From Syntrophobacter sp963666995 (GTDB taxonomy: Bacteria; Desulfobacterota; Syntrophobacteria; Syntrophobacterales; Syntrophobacteraceae): 64,000 bases of DNA. Location: NCBI GenBank assembly GCA_963666995.1, contig OY762941.1:3596001-3660000 (forward strand). Reading direction: 5' to 3'. Under the pieces are notes generated by a model that worked only from the letters and a program-made list of their open reading frames with translations, did not search any database and had not been told where the DNA came from. Both the position numbers and the translations under genes were made by a program. Shown in pieces: positions 52,115-61,186 of the stretch. Numbering within the stretch: position 1 is the stretch's first letter; each line of letters opens with the position of its first letter.

Positions 52115-53002
52115 CTAGAAATCGTATTTCAAACCAAAGATGCCGGAGGGCTTCACGAACAGAACGGCAAGAAACAGGCCGTATATGATGGCTTCCGTCC
52201 ATGTTGCGGTCATGTATTGGGGACCGATGGATTCGATAAGCCCGACAATGATGCCCCCGAGGAGTGCGCCCGTTATGCTTCCGAGTCCTCCCAGAACAAC
52301 GATGATGAATGCCTTGATGTCGAAGAGCACCCCGACCGAGGGGTAGACATTATAAAAAGGCATGAAGACAACGCCGGAAATGCCGGCGATCGCTGTTCCT
52401 ATCCCGAATGCCACATTGTATATCTTATAGGAACTGATCCCCTGAAGACTGGCCGCATCGCGGTCGATGCTGGTCGCCCGGATGGCCCTCCCCATGCGTG
52501 TCCTCTGAAGAAAAAGATACAATGCAACCGCGGTGGCGACGGTAATAAGAGCGCCGCACAGTTTTGGCACTGAAATGAAGATATCGCCCAAATGCATCAT
52601 CTTCCCCATGAGCGGGTTGGGATGAAGCGAACGGTATTGAGGACCGAAAACCAGCAGGGCCAGGTTGTCAAGGACGTACCACACGCCGGTGGTGACGATG
52701 ATGACCGTCACCGGTTCACGGACATCTTTTTCAGACTTGAAAATCGGCTTGATGATGATGTCCTGGAGATAGTAGCCGAAAAAGTACATGAGCGGCACAA
52801 CCAGAATGAGGGTCACATAGGGGTGCAGGCCGCTCAGGCTCACTGCCCAGTATGCCGCGTACATACCTACCATGAGAAGGGACCCGTGCGCGAAATTGAT
52901 GACCTTCAGCACACCGAAAATGAGGGTCAGACCGAGGGCGGTCAACCCGTAAATCAGGCCCATAAGGACGCCGTTTATTACATCTTGAAGCATGAAAATC
53001 AT
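52115..53002 (-). CDS. livH: LivH: branched-chain amino-acid ABC permease
   Basis: 295 residues; start at 53002 with GGGGAG upstream. NGVLMGLIYGLTALGLTLIFG and LGGLGSITGALLGGIIVG mark the LivH family. 73 bp after livK. Confidence 0.94.
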   Translation of the reverse strand: MIFMLQDVINGVLMGLIYGLTALGLTLIFGVLKVINFAHGSLLMVGMYAAYWAVSLSGLHPYVTLILVVPLMYFFGYYLQDIIIKPIFKSEKDVREPVTVIIVTTGVWYVLDNLALLVFGPQYRSLHPNPLMGKMMHLGDIFISVPKLCGALITVATAVALYLFLQRTRMGRAIRATSIDRDAASLQGISSYKIYNVAFGIGTAIAGISGVVFMPFYNVYPSVGVLFDIKAFIIVVLGGLGSITGALLGGIIVGLIESIGPQYMTATWTEAIIYGLFLAVLFVKPSGIFGLKYDF

Positions 53003-53075
53003 AAGGACTCCCCGATGTTACCAGGAAGGGGAACCCCCCGTGAAGAAGGATTCCCCCTGATTTGCAAAGCGGTTA

Positions 53076-54335
53076 TTATTCTTTGGGCATGGGGAACACG
53101 GGGGTATACCCAGCCCGACGGGCTTCCTTCGGCCACACGGTGATTCGTTCCAGGCCCTTCCCGAGATCATTGATCTGGACCATTACGAGACCGGCATACT
53201 TATTCTGGCCGGTTTCGTCGAATTCAATCGTGTTATAAGCAGCGACCATTGCAGGCCCGCTGGTGATTTTTGTCTTGGCAAGCGCGTCCCGAATGGCCTT
53301 CGGATCAACCGAGCCGGCTCGTTCCAGGGCGTCCGCAAGCACGTATACGGCAATGTAGGCGTCTACGGCTTCACCGGCCATATTCTCACCATATTTTGCC
53401 TTATATTTGTCGTTGGTCACCTTTACGAGGGGTTTGTTGATGTCCGTTTCCCATTCCACGAGGTCGAAAAGGTAACGAGCGTTCTTCCCGACGGAACTGA
53501 TGAAGGACGGGTCGGCATGCCCGCCGCCACTGCCGATGATCGCCTTGGGGAAGACCTTGTATTCTGCGAGTGTGTTGGACAGGAGGATCGCGTCGGCTGC
53601 ATTGGAGACCAGCAGCAGGACGTCAGGATTGGCCCTCTTGATCTTGTTGGCCACGGCGGTGAGGTCCGTTGCCGTGGAGGGGTAGGGCTCATCCAGCACA
53701 ACCTTGTAGCCGGCTTCCTTGGCAAGGGCTTTCCACTTCTCGGCAAACCCCGTGCCCCAGTCTCCATTCTCGTAGACAAACGCTACCGATTCGATGGGGA
53801 CGTTGAATTCGGTTTTGAGATCCTGCATGAATTTGAACTGATCGCGCGTCCACCAGGAATCCTTCGCGGCAACCCGGAAAACGTTCTTGAAACCGCGCTC
53901 CGTGATGGTGTCCCTCACGGAAACCGGAACAATAAAGGGGATTCCATAGCGTTCGGCAACTGCAGTGGACGGGTAGGTAACACTGGAGTTCCAGGCGCCC
54001 ATCAGGACCGGAACTTTCTCGGTGTTGATGAGACGTTCAGTCTCCGACACTCCGACCGTCGGGTCGGATTTCGTGTCGGCATAGATCATTTGGATCTTGG
54101 CTCCCCCAAGGGACTTGATCCCGCCGGCCGCATTGATTTCTTCGAGGGCCAGTTCACGGGCATTCTTGGCCTGGACCCCAACCGACGCCGAGGAACCCGA
54201 CAAAGGCAGGAGAGATCCCACTTTGACGACCTTTTCCTCCGCGCGGATCCCGGTGCCCAGACACGGGAAAACGGCAAGGGAAAGAGCCACCAGGAGCACT
54301 ACCATCCTCGCACTGAACAATGTACTTCGCTTCAT
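53076..54335 (-). CDS. livK: LivK-type periplasmic amino-acid binding protein
   Basis: 419 residues from an ATG at 54335 (GGAGGAG upstream), with signal MKRSTLFSARMVVLLVALSLAVFPCLGTGIRA. Type I periplasmic fold: VKVGSLLPLSGSSASVGVQAKNARELALEEINAAGG at the start of the mature chain and LLLVSNAADAILLSNTL in the second lobe. The long length (about 385 mature) fits the urea/amide-binding branch as well as leucine binders. First gene of the liv operon. Confidence 0.93.
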   Translation of the reverse strand: MKRSTLFSARMVVLLVALSLAVFPCLGTGIRAEEKVVKVGSLLPLSGSSASVGVQAKNARELALEEINAAGGIKSLGGAKIQMIYADTKSDPTVGVSETERLINTEKVPVLMGAWNSSVTYPSTAVAERYGIPFIVPVSVRDTITERGFKNVFRVAAKDSWWTRDQFKFMQDLKTEFNVPIESVAFVYENGDWGTGFAEKWKALAKEAGYKVVLDEPYPSTATDLTAVANKIKRANPDVLLLVSNAADAILLSNTLAEYKVFPKAIIGSGGGHADPSFISSVGKNARYLFDLVEWETDINKPLVKVTNDKYKAKYGENMAGEAVDAYIAVYVLADALERAGSVDPKAIRDALAKTKITSGPAMVAAYNTIEFDETGQNKYAGLVMVQINDLGKGLERITVWPKEARRAGYTPVFPMPKE

Positions 54336-55640
54336 TTCGACTCCTCCGGAAAAGTATTCCATCCAAACTTACTCGATTAACAAAACGTACCGATAACAAA
54401 ACATACTCACAGCACGCGTTATTGCGTCCCTGGTCGATGTCAATCAACCAAGGCTGGAGCGGTTATTTGATGAATGCTTTGTGGAGAAATGCAAAATGCT
54501 GAGAATCTACACATTATTGCATAATTTCATACCACTGTTCAAGAAAGCAAAACGCCTTCCTCCATCTTTCTTTTACGGATTGGGTCCCCCACCCAGCGAA
54601 AATCTGGCGCCATTTCACTGCCGGACCATCAAGAAGTCAATCAGAAACTGAACCGTTTTTTCACATTTCTCATGTCAAATCATTCAGATGGCAGGGGATC
54701 GATTATTATTGTCAATCAACGATAGTGTATCAATGTTAGCGAAACTTAATGTAACCAACAGGCCGTCCGGATCGTCTCAGGAAGGAGAAGGGAGGCGGCA
54801 AATCCGGGAAAGCCTCTGCTGAAACCGCCGGGAGCCTGCTTTTGTTCTCGTCTGAGCGGCTTATCGGATGGGGAAGAGGCCCGGCGGTCGCGCTGCGGTG
54901 AGCGGCGGCACCGATTTTTCCGGCTCGCGTGATATTGTCACACACGGCGCATGTGTGCCTCCCCACGGGGGCCCCGCCTTCACCGTCCCGATCGAACGAC
55001 GAGCCGGATGGGTTGCCTGTCTGCGGCAGGCGCCGCAGGAGATGCGATCGGGGGTACCGGAAGGTCTGAAAACGGTGGGGTTTCGGATCGTGTCGTACCG
55101 CGCGAAGCGGCTCAGGATACAGGGGTTTTCGATCCGAAATACTGGGTTGCATGGATTGAACCTCAGCGGAGACGAGCCTAATGTGTGAGCTACAGTATGA
55201 GTGTTACGAAGGACGGACTTCGTAAGAATTGTTTCACGGAATACAGGCGGCAAAGGAGAATTTTATGATACGGACCCTCTTTTTATCGATAAGAATATGG
55301 AACGGCGGCAAACTGATAAACTGGCGCAGGGCATGGCGCCTGGCCATGATCTTCAACGACTTCAGAAACTTTGCATCTTCCGTGTAATAAACGTGAGGCT
55401 CCCCGATGTCTGACGTTATCCATTCGAAGAAGCTGAGTATGCGGGGCGCGCCGTCCCGCCGAATCATATCCCTGCCGACGGCGGTACTCCGTGCCGCCGT
55501 CCCTTCCCCGATGTTGCCGACCATGCGGCGCTGAGCCGCTCTCTTGAGAAAGATCGTTTGCCGCTTTCTTGAATGCAGCCCGGCATGAAAATATTCCCCG
55601 GCACGCGGTGAAGCCGGTCGAAACGGCCATAGGGGGCGGG
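54336..55640. other. Long intergenic region with possible eroded coding remains
   Basis: About 1.3 kb. Upstream of livK a TTGACA (minus strand, near 54440) may serve the liv operon. Open frames at 54736-55253 and 55234-55524 lack ribosome sites and family motifs. The 55234-55524 frame has a coding-like run (FFEWITSDIGEPHVYYTEDAKF) and could be a gene remnant. Confidence 0.4.
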
Positions 55641-56921
55641 CTATTCGTGCATGCGGCTGATCAGGGCTTCCAGGTAGCGTGATTTCACCTGCCGGCCGGC
55701 GAGTGCCTGCTTAAGCGGCGGAAGTTTCAGGATGACGCCCAGAACGGCAGCCATGGCCCGATGACTCAGGAGCACACGGTTATCGAAAATCAGGTTCTGC
55801 AATTTGCCCCGTTCGATGGCCATCACAACAGCCCTGTGGGTCCCGTTGAGCGGCGTAATGACTCTCTTTGGCCTCGATTTCAAACGGATGCCGCCTTTCG
55901 CGCAGGCCCGGATGCAAAGCCCGCATCCCAGGCAGCGATCTTCACTCAGTTTGGCTTTTTTCAATTTCGGCCTGAGCGGATCGTTCGATGAAACCAGCGT
56001 CATAGCCTCCACCGGGCATATGCTCACACATTTCCCGCAGCCGTTGCATTGACTTTCGTTGACCTCGGGAATGAAATTGGTGGTATGGACGGGGTGGAGA
56101 ATCGCAAAGCGCCTCGCGGCAATCATGGCTTCACAGCAACACCCGCAGCAATTGCAGATGAAATTTACCTCCTCCCTCACATTTTCACCGAACTGGACCA
56201 GATTGTGCTCATAGGCCGACCGGAGGAGGTCGATCCCTTCCGCCACGTCCACCCTGCGGGCGAAACCATGCTTTATGAGCGATGCTGCGGAGCTGTTGAA
56301 TGTCATGCATATTTCCATCGGGGCCCCGCAGGCCCTGTTCATGTGGAGCATCTTATGCCGGCAGTAGCAAATGCCTACCGCCCTGTGGGAAGCACTCCTG
56401 ATGACCTCCGAAGCCCGTTCGTAGTCGAGCACGTGCAGGGCGTTTTCGTTGGATAGGACCGGTTCGTGGACGAAGGTTCTTCCCAACTGGGTCTCGCCTT
56501 GAGTGAACAGTCCCTTGATAAAGTCTTCTTCCACGTTCAGATACTGATAAAACAGCTCGCTCAGTCTCTTCTGGTCGACGTCACGGCGCAGACGCATCAG
56601 GGAAAACTCGAAGAAGCCCGCCATGGGCGGCGGCAGGACGTAAATCGATTTCCCGTTCTGCTCCACATCAAGAAGGATGGCGCGGCCTGCCAGTTCATCC
56701 AGGATGTTTTGAGCGCTTGCCGGATCCAGCTTCCAGACACGGGCGGCCTTTTCAGCCGTAAAGGGTCTGATGGGCAGAAGCGAGGCAAGCTGTGCCTCCT
56801 CCTCGCTGAAAAGCATTTTCAGGATCTCAAAGAGCAGCCTGGACGGAGGAGCGCCCTGGGGAAATCGGTTCAGCCTGTCCGCCAGCAGGGAATAACCGGA
56901 TTTGACGGTATTGTGCGCCAT
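55641..56921 (-). CDS. Iron-sulfur protein with N-terminal winged-helix-like region and two ferredoxin motifs
   Basis: 426 residues. The first 110 residues look like a winged-helix domain (FTAEKAARVWKLDPASAQNILDELAGRAI). Then a Cys-rich middle (CYCRHKM ... CGAPMEICM, CNCCGCCCEAM) and a 2x[4Fe-4S] ferredoxin (CNGCGKCVSICPVEAM about residue 291, CLGCGLCIRACAKGG about 330). The family is frequent in deltaproteobacteria and Clostridia; its redox partner is unknown. Alone in its operon, 30 bp upstream of the lspA region. Confidence 0.88.
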   Translation of the reverse strand: MAHNTVKSGYSLLADRLNRFPQGAPPSRLLFEILKMLFSEEEAQLASLLPIRPFTAEKAARVWKLDPASAQNILDELAGRAILLDVEQNGKSIYVLPPPMAGFFEFSLMRLRRDVDQKRLSELFYQYLNVEEDFIKGLFTQGETQLGRTFVHEPVLSNENALHVLDYERASEVIRSASHRAVGICYCRHKMLHMNRACGAPMEICMTFNSSAASLIKHGFARRVDVAEGIDLLRSAYEHNLVQFGENVREEVNFICNCCGCCCEAMIAARRFAILHPVHTTNFIPEVNESQCNGCGKCVSICPVEAMTLVSSNDPLRPKLKKAKLSEDRCLGCGLCIRACAKGGIRLKSRPKRVITPLNGTHRAVVMAIERGKLQNLIFDNRVLLSHRAMAAVLGVILKLPPLKQALAGRQVKSRYLEALISRMHE

Positions 56922-56951
56922 AGTCGTTGAATCCTGCCTTAAACGTTCGGT

Positions 56952-57488
56952 TCAGCCGAGCGCCCCGGGCGTCGGCCGCGTGCGCCTTTTTGAAAGGAAT
57001 GTTCGGACGCCCCACAGCAGGGCGCTCAGCAGAAAGAGCACGGCACCCATCACGATGGCCGCATCGGCAACATTGAAAACGCAGGTGCGAAACCCGTCCC
57101 AGCCAAGGCTGAGAAAATCGACCACACTGCCCCCGAATGCAACCCGGTCGAGCAGGTTGCTTGCGCTGCCGCCGCAGAAGAGCGATAGGGCCGTGACCGA
57201 AAGAGGCCTCAGCCCGGAACCAAACAGAAGAACCAGGAGGATAAACCCGAGGAACAGGGTGACTGCCGTAGTGACGATGCTCCCGCGCCACCTTTCCGGC
57301 AAAAATCATTCGAAACTGAAGACCGCACCCTCATTCACATTGTAATCAAGCCGCAGCGCGACACCGGCGAATGCCAGTTCCCTGGCCTCGGGCAGGTCCT
57401 CCCTGGCAATCACCTTTGTAATCTGATCGCACCCGACACTCAAAACGATGATGAGCAATGCCAGGATAATCCGCTTTTGTTTTGTCAT
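56952..57488 (-). pseudogene. lspA: Signal peptidase II (LspA) interrupted by an in-frame TGA
   Basis: Lipoprotein signal peptidase, inner membrane. The ATG at 57488 gives MTKQKRIILALLIIVLSVGCDQITK, family N-terminus with the first membrane helix. The N-x-GA-F motif reads NVNEGAVFSFE, then a TGA at 57308-57306, and the same frame continues FLPERWRGSIVTTAV ... GGSASNLLDRVAFGGSVVDF ... VFNVADAAIVMG, which carries both catalytic Asp (NLLDR and NVADAAI). So a single codon breaks a gene that is otherwise complete (about 178 codons). Family alignment favours TGG to TGA. Sec read-through is possible but the downstream hairpin is weak. Confidence 0.82.
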
Positions 57489-58037
57489 AAACCGCCTCTG
57501 GAAATCCTTTCCCAGTCTGCACACTGAGACACCATGTTGCGCTGAATGTTGAAAACTCCGGGAAATGCAAACGACCTTCGCCCACCTTCAAACGGCAGAC
57601 CCGCTGTTTCAGAGAAATGGCGTATTCCAGGCTCCTGCCCTGCCGTCTGCATTTTCGGAGGTGCTCGTTATCCGGATGAACCTCTCTTTCCCTTTCTTCG
57701 AAGGGGCAGCTCCCCAAACAGGCTCGAAACCTGCCCGACCGTCCTCCCCATGCGTTGCACCTCGGTCCGGCCCGGCGGCTCCACCGCAATGTCACCGAAG
57801 GGGACGTCAACGGCTGCGCTTCAATTTACGCAAATGCGTATTATTTAAGATGTCGACTGTACCACGTCCACAGGGTCGGATTGGTTCCAGGGTAGATAAT
57901 GACGAAATGATGTCAAGTTCTTTGTAAGTCGCTGTGAATCATGTCACCGCGAATGCGGATGCTTAACATACGTCTGTCCGGAATCGGTTACCGGGATTTC
58001 GATCCGGGCCGATACAACAGATTACAGGCGGTTTCTC
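57489..58037. other. Intergenic region between lspA and the first ADP-ribosylglycohydrolase gene
   Basis: About 550 bp. Nothing coding is supported; no clear promoter for the gene at 58038. GC-rich composition. Confidence 0.4.
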
Positions 58038-58967
58038 ATGGAGGATAAGATGGAAGACAAGGCAAAAGCGATGGTGCTCGCCTCATTTGTCGCGGACTCG
58101 CTGGCACTGGGAGCACACTGGATCTATGACGTGAACGACATCGACAAGAAATTCGGAAGGGTGGAGCACCTGCTCCAGCCCTTGAAGAATTCCTACCACT
58201 CCGCAAAGGAACTCGGAGAATTCACGCACTATGGCGATCAGGCCCTCGTGCTCCTTGAATCCCTTGCTTCGAAGCGGGGATTCGACCTGAATGATTTCGC
58301 AGCGCGGTGGAAAGCGCTCTTCAATCAGTACAATGGTTATATCGACAAGGCGACCAGGGCCACTCTGAGCAATTTCGCCGAAGGCCGCGGCCCGGCCGAA
58401 TCGGGCTCTTCTTCGACGGATTTTTCGGGAGCCGCCCGTATCGCCCCGCTGGCGTATCTTTACAGGGATGATGAAGAGGGCCTCATCAGGAGTTCCCGGG
58501 CTCAGACGGCGATGACACACAATGACCCACTGGTGCTCCAGGATGCGGAATTCCTGGCGAGGGTCCTGTTGAGAATACTGAAGGGCGACAAGCCGGTCCC
58601 GGCAATGGTGGATGTAAGGGATGAGTTCTTTCGCGGGACCCCGATGGCGGACGGCATTACTCAGGGGATCGAGGCGGCGTCGATGCCGGTTCGCACCGCC
58701 GTTCAGAAGTTCGGGCAAAGCTGCGATACCAAAGGCGCTCTGCCGTCCGTCGTGCAGGTGATCGCACGGCATTCGGACGACTTGAAGGAAGCCCTTGTGG
58801 AGGATGTCATGGCGGGTGGGGATTCCGCGGCCAGGGGCATGGCAATAGGCGCCGTCCTGGGCGCGTCTCTCGGTACCGGCGCCATCCCGGCGGACTGGCT
58901 CCTTTCCATGAAAACCACGCGTCGCATTCTCGACCTGCTCGAGAAGATCGACCGCATCGGGAAGTGA
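58038..58967 (+). CDS. ADP-ribosylglycohydrolase-family protein (TxYGDQ variant)
   Basis: 309 residues. N-terminal helix block KAMVLASFVADSLALGAHWIYDV, then GEFTHYGDQALVLLESL in place of the usual GxxTDDTxM, and C-terminal MAGGDSAARGMAIGAVLGA in place of GGDTDT. So the metal ligands differ from DraG-type enzymes, and the subfamily probably has another substrate. Two starts in frame (58038, 58050); the upstream GGAGG is not obvious. The second family member lies 640 bp away in opposite orientation. Confidence 0.85.
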   Translation: MEDKMEDKAKAMVLASFVADSLALGAHWIYDVNDIDKKFGRVEHLLQPLKNSYHSAKELGEFTHYGDQALVLLESLASKRGFDLNDFAARWKALFNQYNGYIDKATRATLSNFAEGRGPAESGSSSTDFSGAARIAPLAYLYRDDEEGLIRSSRAQTAMTHNDPLVLQDAEFLARVLLRILKGDKPVPAMVDVRDEFFRGTPMADGITQGIEAASMPVRTAVQKFGQSCDTKGALPSVVQVIARHSDDLKEALVEDVMAGGDSAARGMAIGAVLGASLGTGAIPADWLLSMKTTRRILDLLEKIDRIGK

Positions 58968-59606
58968 GGGACCGTCTTATACCAATCTGCGTTCAAGGAA
59001 CAACAAATGATGTTTCTCAAGAGTGTGGGGAACTGCGTCCCCCACGCCCCCACGCCGCTACGCGGCTGTCTGTGGCGCTGCGGCGGCGCCCCGCAAAATG
59101 CGGGGCAGTCGCCGCGAGCGCCGAACGCTCGGCCTCACGCGCTTGCGCGTGTGGCCGAAAGCCGGGGGGTGCGGGGAAACGGGCTGTTGCCCAAGCGGAA
59201 TCCAGGTTGAAAATGAGGTGTTTGCCCAGACAACGTCACCCCGGCGAAAGCCGGGGTCCAGTGCCGTTAATTGGAATTATCCAATGATTTCAATGAGCCT
59301 GGATTCCGGCCTTTATATGAAAAAAGGAATTGCCGTCTAACGTATACCCTGCCTCGATTTAGGCAGAAATTTTTTCATTGTTCGTTGTGGCCGAAAGGCC
59401 ATGAGTGTTCGCCGGAATGACGAATCGTGATTTCGTCCGGCCTCGGGTTTTCCTTTGGGCAACAGCCCCTCCTGCGTGGGAATGCAGACACTTTTCCTTT
59501 GGACAACAGGCCGGGAATCATTCCCCCGCTCTTTTTGGGGATGTCAAAAGTGCCGTCTTGAATGCGACCCGGTATTACAGGCTTCCTGCGCTTCCGGTCC
59601 GGGGCC
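58968..59606. repeat. Intergenic region with dispersed repeats (copy 2, about 59234-59320)
   Basis: Between the two convergent ADP-ribosylglycohydrolase genes. It holds the inverse copy of the 20.4-kb repeat (CACCCCGGCGAAAGCCGGGGTCCAG ... CCTGGATTCCGGCC) and a GTTGCCCAAAGG/CCTTTGGGCAACAG tract (59455-59510). A GCG-rich stretch at 59030-59180 has no recognisable gene. Confidence 0.65.
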
Positions 59607-60710
59607 TCATCCCCAGATGGCTTTGGCCTGGTCGAGGATGAAGTATATCTTGCCGTCGTCCTTATCGGCAGTGCGACCGGGGAGGGAGGCGAGCCACCGC
59701 TCCGGGATGCCCGTTCTGCCGTGCAGAGCCCCGGCCGCGGCACCCACGATTGCGGCGATGGTGTCGTTGTCCACGGTGTCGTTTACCGCCCTGACGACGG
59801 CTTCCTCGAAATCGTGCCCGTGCCGCATCAGGATATAAATAACGCTTGGCAGCGTTTCGAGAAGGTACGCGCCCGAATGCCACCAACCGCACGCCTCTTC
59901 GACGGAAAACCCCCTTTGATAAGCTTCAGGCACCACTTCGGAAAGGAATTGCCAGGCCGTTCCCTCGAAGGCGCGAAAAGAGCCGCCGCGGGGCCGGTAG
60001 GTCGCATCGGACTCAAGATCGCGGGAGGCCGCAACGTATGTTTCCAGCCACCAGGAAGGGGCGGGCGGGGAATCCATTGCAAGGAGCCGCCGGATCATGT
60101 CGATAAAAGCCAGGCAGGCGGAGATGGACGCCGAGTCGTTGTGGGTGATCATCGCTGAGAGCGCGGTGTCGACCCACAGGCCGGTCGATCCATGCTCGAC
60201 GTGAGGAACAACCATGGGGGCTATGCGCATCAAAGCCCCATTGCCCGCGGATTTGGGTCCGCACCGGTACCATTCCCTTTCACCCGACCGGTAATTCCGG
60301 ACGAATTCCCTGACCGTCGAACCGATACCGAAAATTCTGTCGTTGCAGAAGCGGGCGGCAACGTTCCCGGGGACAAACCCGCGGTCCCGGGTCATCTGTT
60401 CGAGGGTCCGGAAGGCAAGCTGGGTATCATCCGATGGGGATGCGGCTTCCCCGGTGGAATATCGGTCGGGCAGGTAGTCCCTGATTGGCCCGTGGAGGGC
60501 CCTGCGCTTTTCGGGCGACAAGCCTTCCGTTGTGTTCCCCAAAGCATCACCCACGGCGAGACCCAGCATCATGCCCTCGATCCGGTCGAATTCAAAGGTC
60601 GGGGGCAGGTCGGCCGGTGCCGTGTCAAACAACCGGCCGCGATTGATATCGATCATGGAATGATCGAACAGGTAATCCAGCAGTTCGGAGTTGTCCTTCG
60701 CAGTCATCAT
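59607..60710 (-). CDS. ADP-ribosylglycohydrolase-family protein (DraG-like ligands)
   Basis: 367 residues from an ATG at 60710 with GAGG upstream. IEGMMLGLAVGDALGNTTEG and ASPSDDTQLAFRTLEQM give the typical N-terminal ligand site; near the C-terminus NDTVDNDTIAAIVGAAAGALHG gives the second. This pair of motifs binds two metals and hydrolyses ADP-ribose links on protein or other substrates. Convergent to the first family member. Substrate not known. Confidence 0.9.
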   Translation of the reverse strand: MMTAKDNSELLDYLFDHSMIDINRGRLFDTAPADLPPTFEFDRIEGMMLGLAVGDALGNTTEGLSPEKRRALHGPIRDYLPDRYSTGEAASPSDDTQLAFRTLEQMTRDRGFVPGNVAARFCNDRIFGIGSTVREFVRNYRSGEREWYRCGPKSAGNGALMRIAPMVVPHVEHGSTGLWVDTALSAMITHNDSASISACLAFIDMIRRLLAMDSPPAPSWWLETYVAASRDLESDATYRPRGGSFRAFEGTAWQFLSEVVPEAYQRGFSVEEACGWWHSGAYLLETLPSVIYILMRHGHDFEEAVVRAVNDTVDNDTIAAIVGAAAGALHGRTGIPERWLASLPGRTADKDDGKIYFILDQAKAIWG

Positions 60711-61045
60711 CGTCGACCTCAAGCGGCCAGGATCGTTTGTGCAAACATTAGCACCTTAATTCATATTTGAAAAGTTAAACTGCATATCTGAAAGATTTAC
60801 CATCATATTGAAATATCGAAATGTTTACTAACTTCAGTTCGAATGTGGAGGCGTCTGCCAGGTATCTTATTCAGCGATGAATTACTCCATCAGCCATGCA
60901 AAGGATGAAATCCCATTAACTTTCGCCGTTAAATTGGCAAGTTATATCCTCATCTAAAATCAGGCACGCTTTTTGCCCATAATAATGCAAGGTGAAACCT
61001 CATTTCAACAAATGACCCGATTGAACAGATTTAAAAGGAAAGCCA
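60711..61045. promoter_or_regulatory. Upstream region with sigma-54-type promoter
   Basis: GGCACGCTTTTTGC at 60963-60976 keeps GG and GC with 10 bp between, the -24/-12 layout (AGGCACG in place of TGGCACG). It lies about 70 bp before the 61046 ORF. The upstream 250 bp are AT-rich with a repeated A/GATTTACCATC and AAATGTTTACTAAC, possible activator sites. Confidence 0.6.
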
Positions 61046-61186
61046 ATGATCGCTGTTGAGCAGATTCGCGATCTTATGGATAAGGCGACGGCTGGGCTGC
61101 CCCTGTTTTTGAATTTTAACCTCTATCTGAACCGTTCACTGGCAGGTGCACGTGAGGTGAGTTCTGAAGCGAAAGACGCAAAATGA
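61046..61186 (+). CDS. Small ORF coupled to a 2-hydroxyacid dehydrogenase
   Basis: 46 residues (MIAVEQIRDLMDKATAG...) from an ATG at 61046 with AAAAGGAAAG upstream. Its TGA overlaps the ATG of the next gene (ATGA), as for translational coupling. No family recognised; it may be the remnant of a larger protein or a leader peptide. Confidence 0.5.
   Translation: MIAVEQIRDLMDKATAGLPLFLNFNLYLNRSLAGAREVSSEAKDAK

Noticed and set aside
57280..57310. Selenocysteine codon in lspA
   Set aside because: LspA is not a known selenoprotein and the hairpin after the TGA has only a three-pair stem; a nonsense or sequencing change is simpler.
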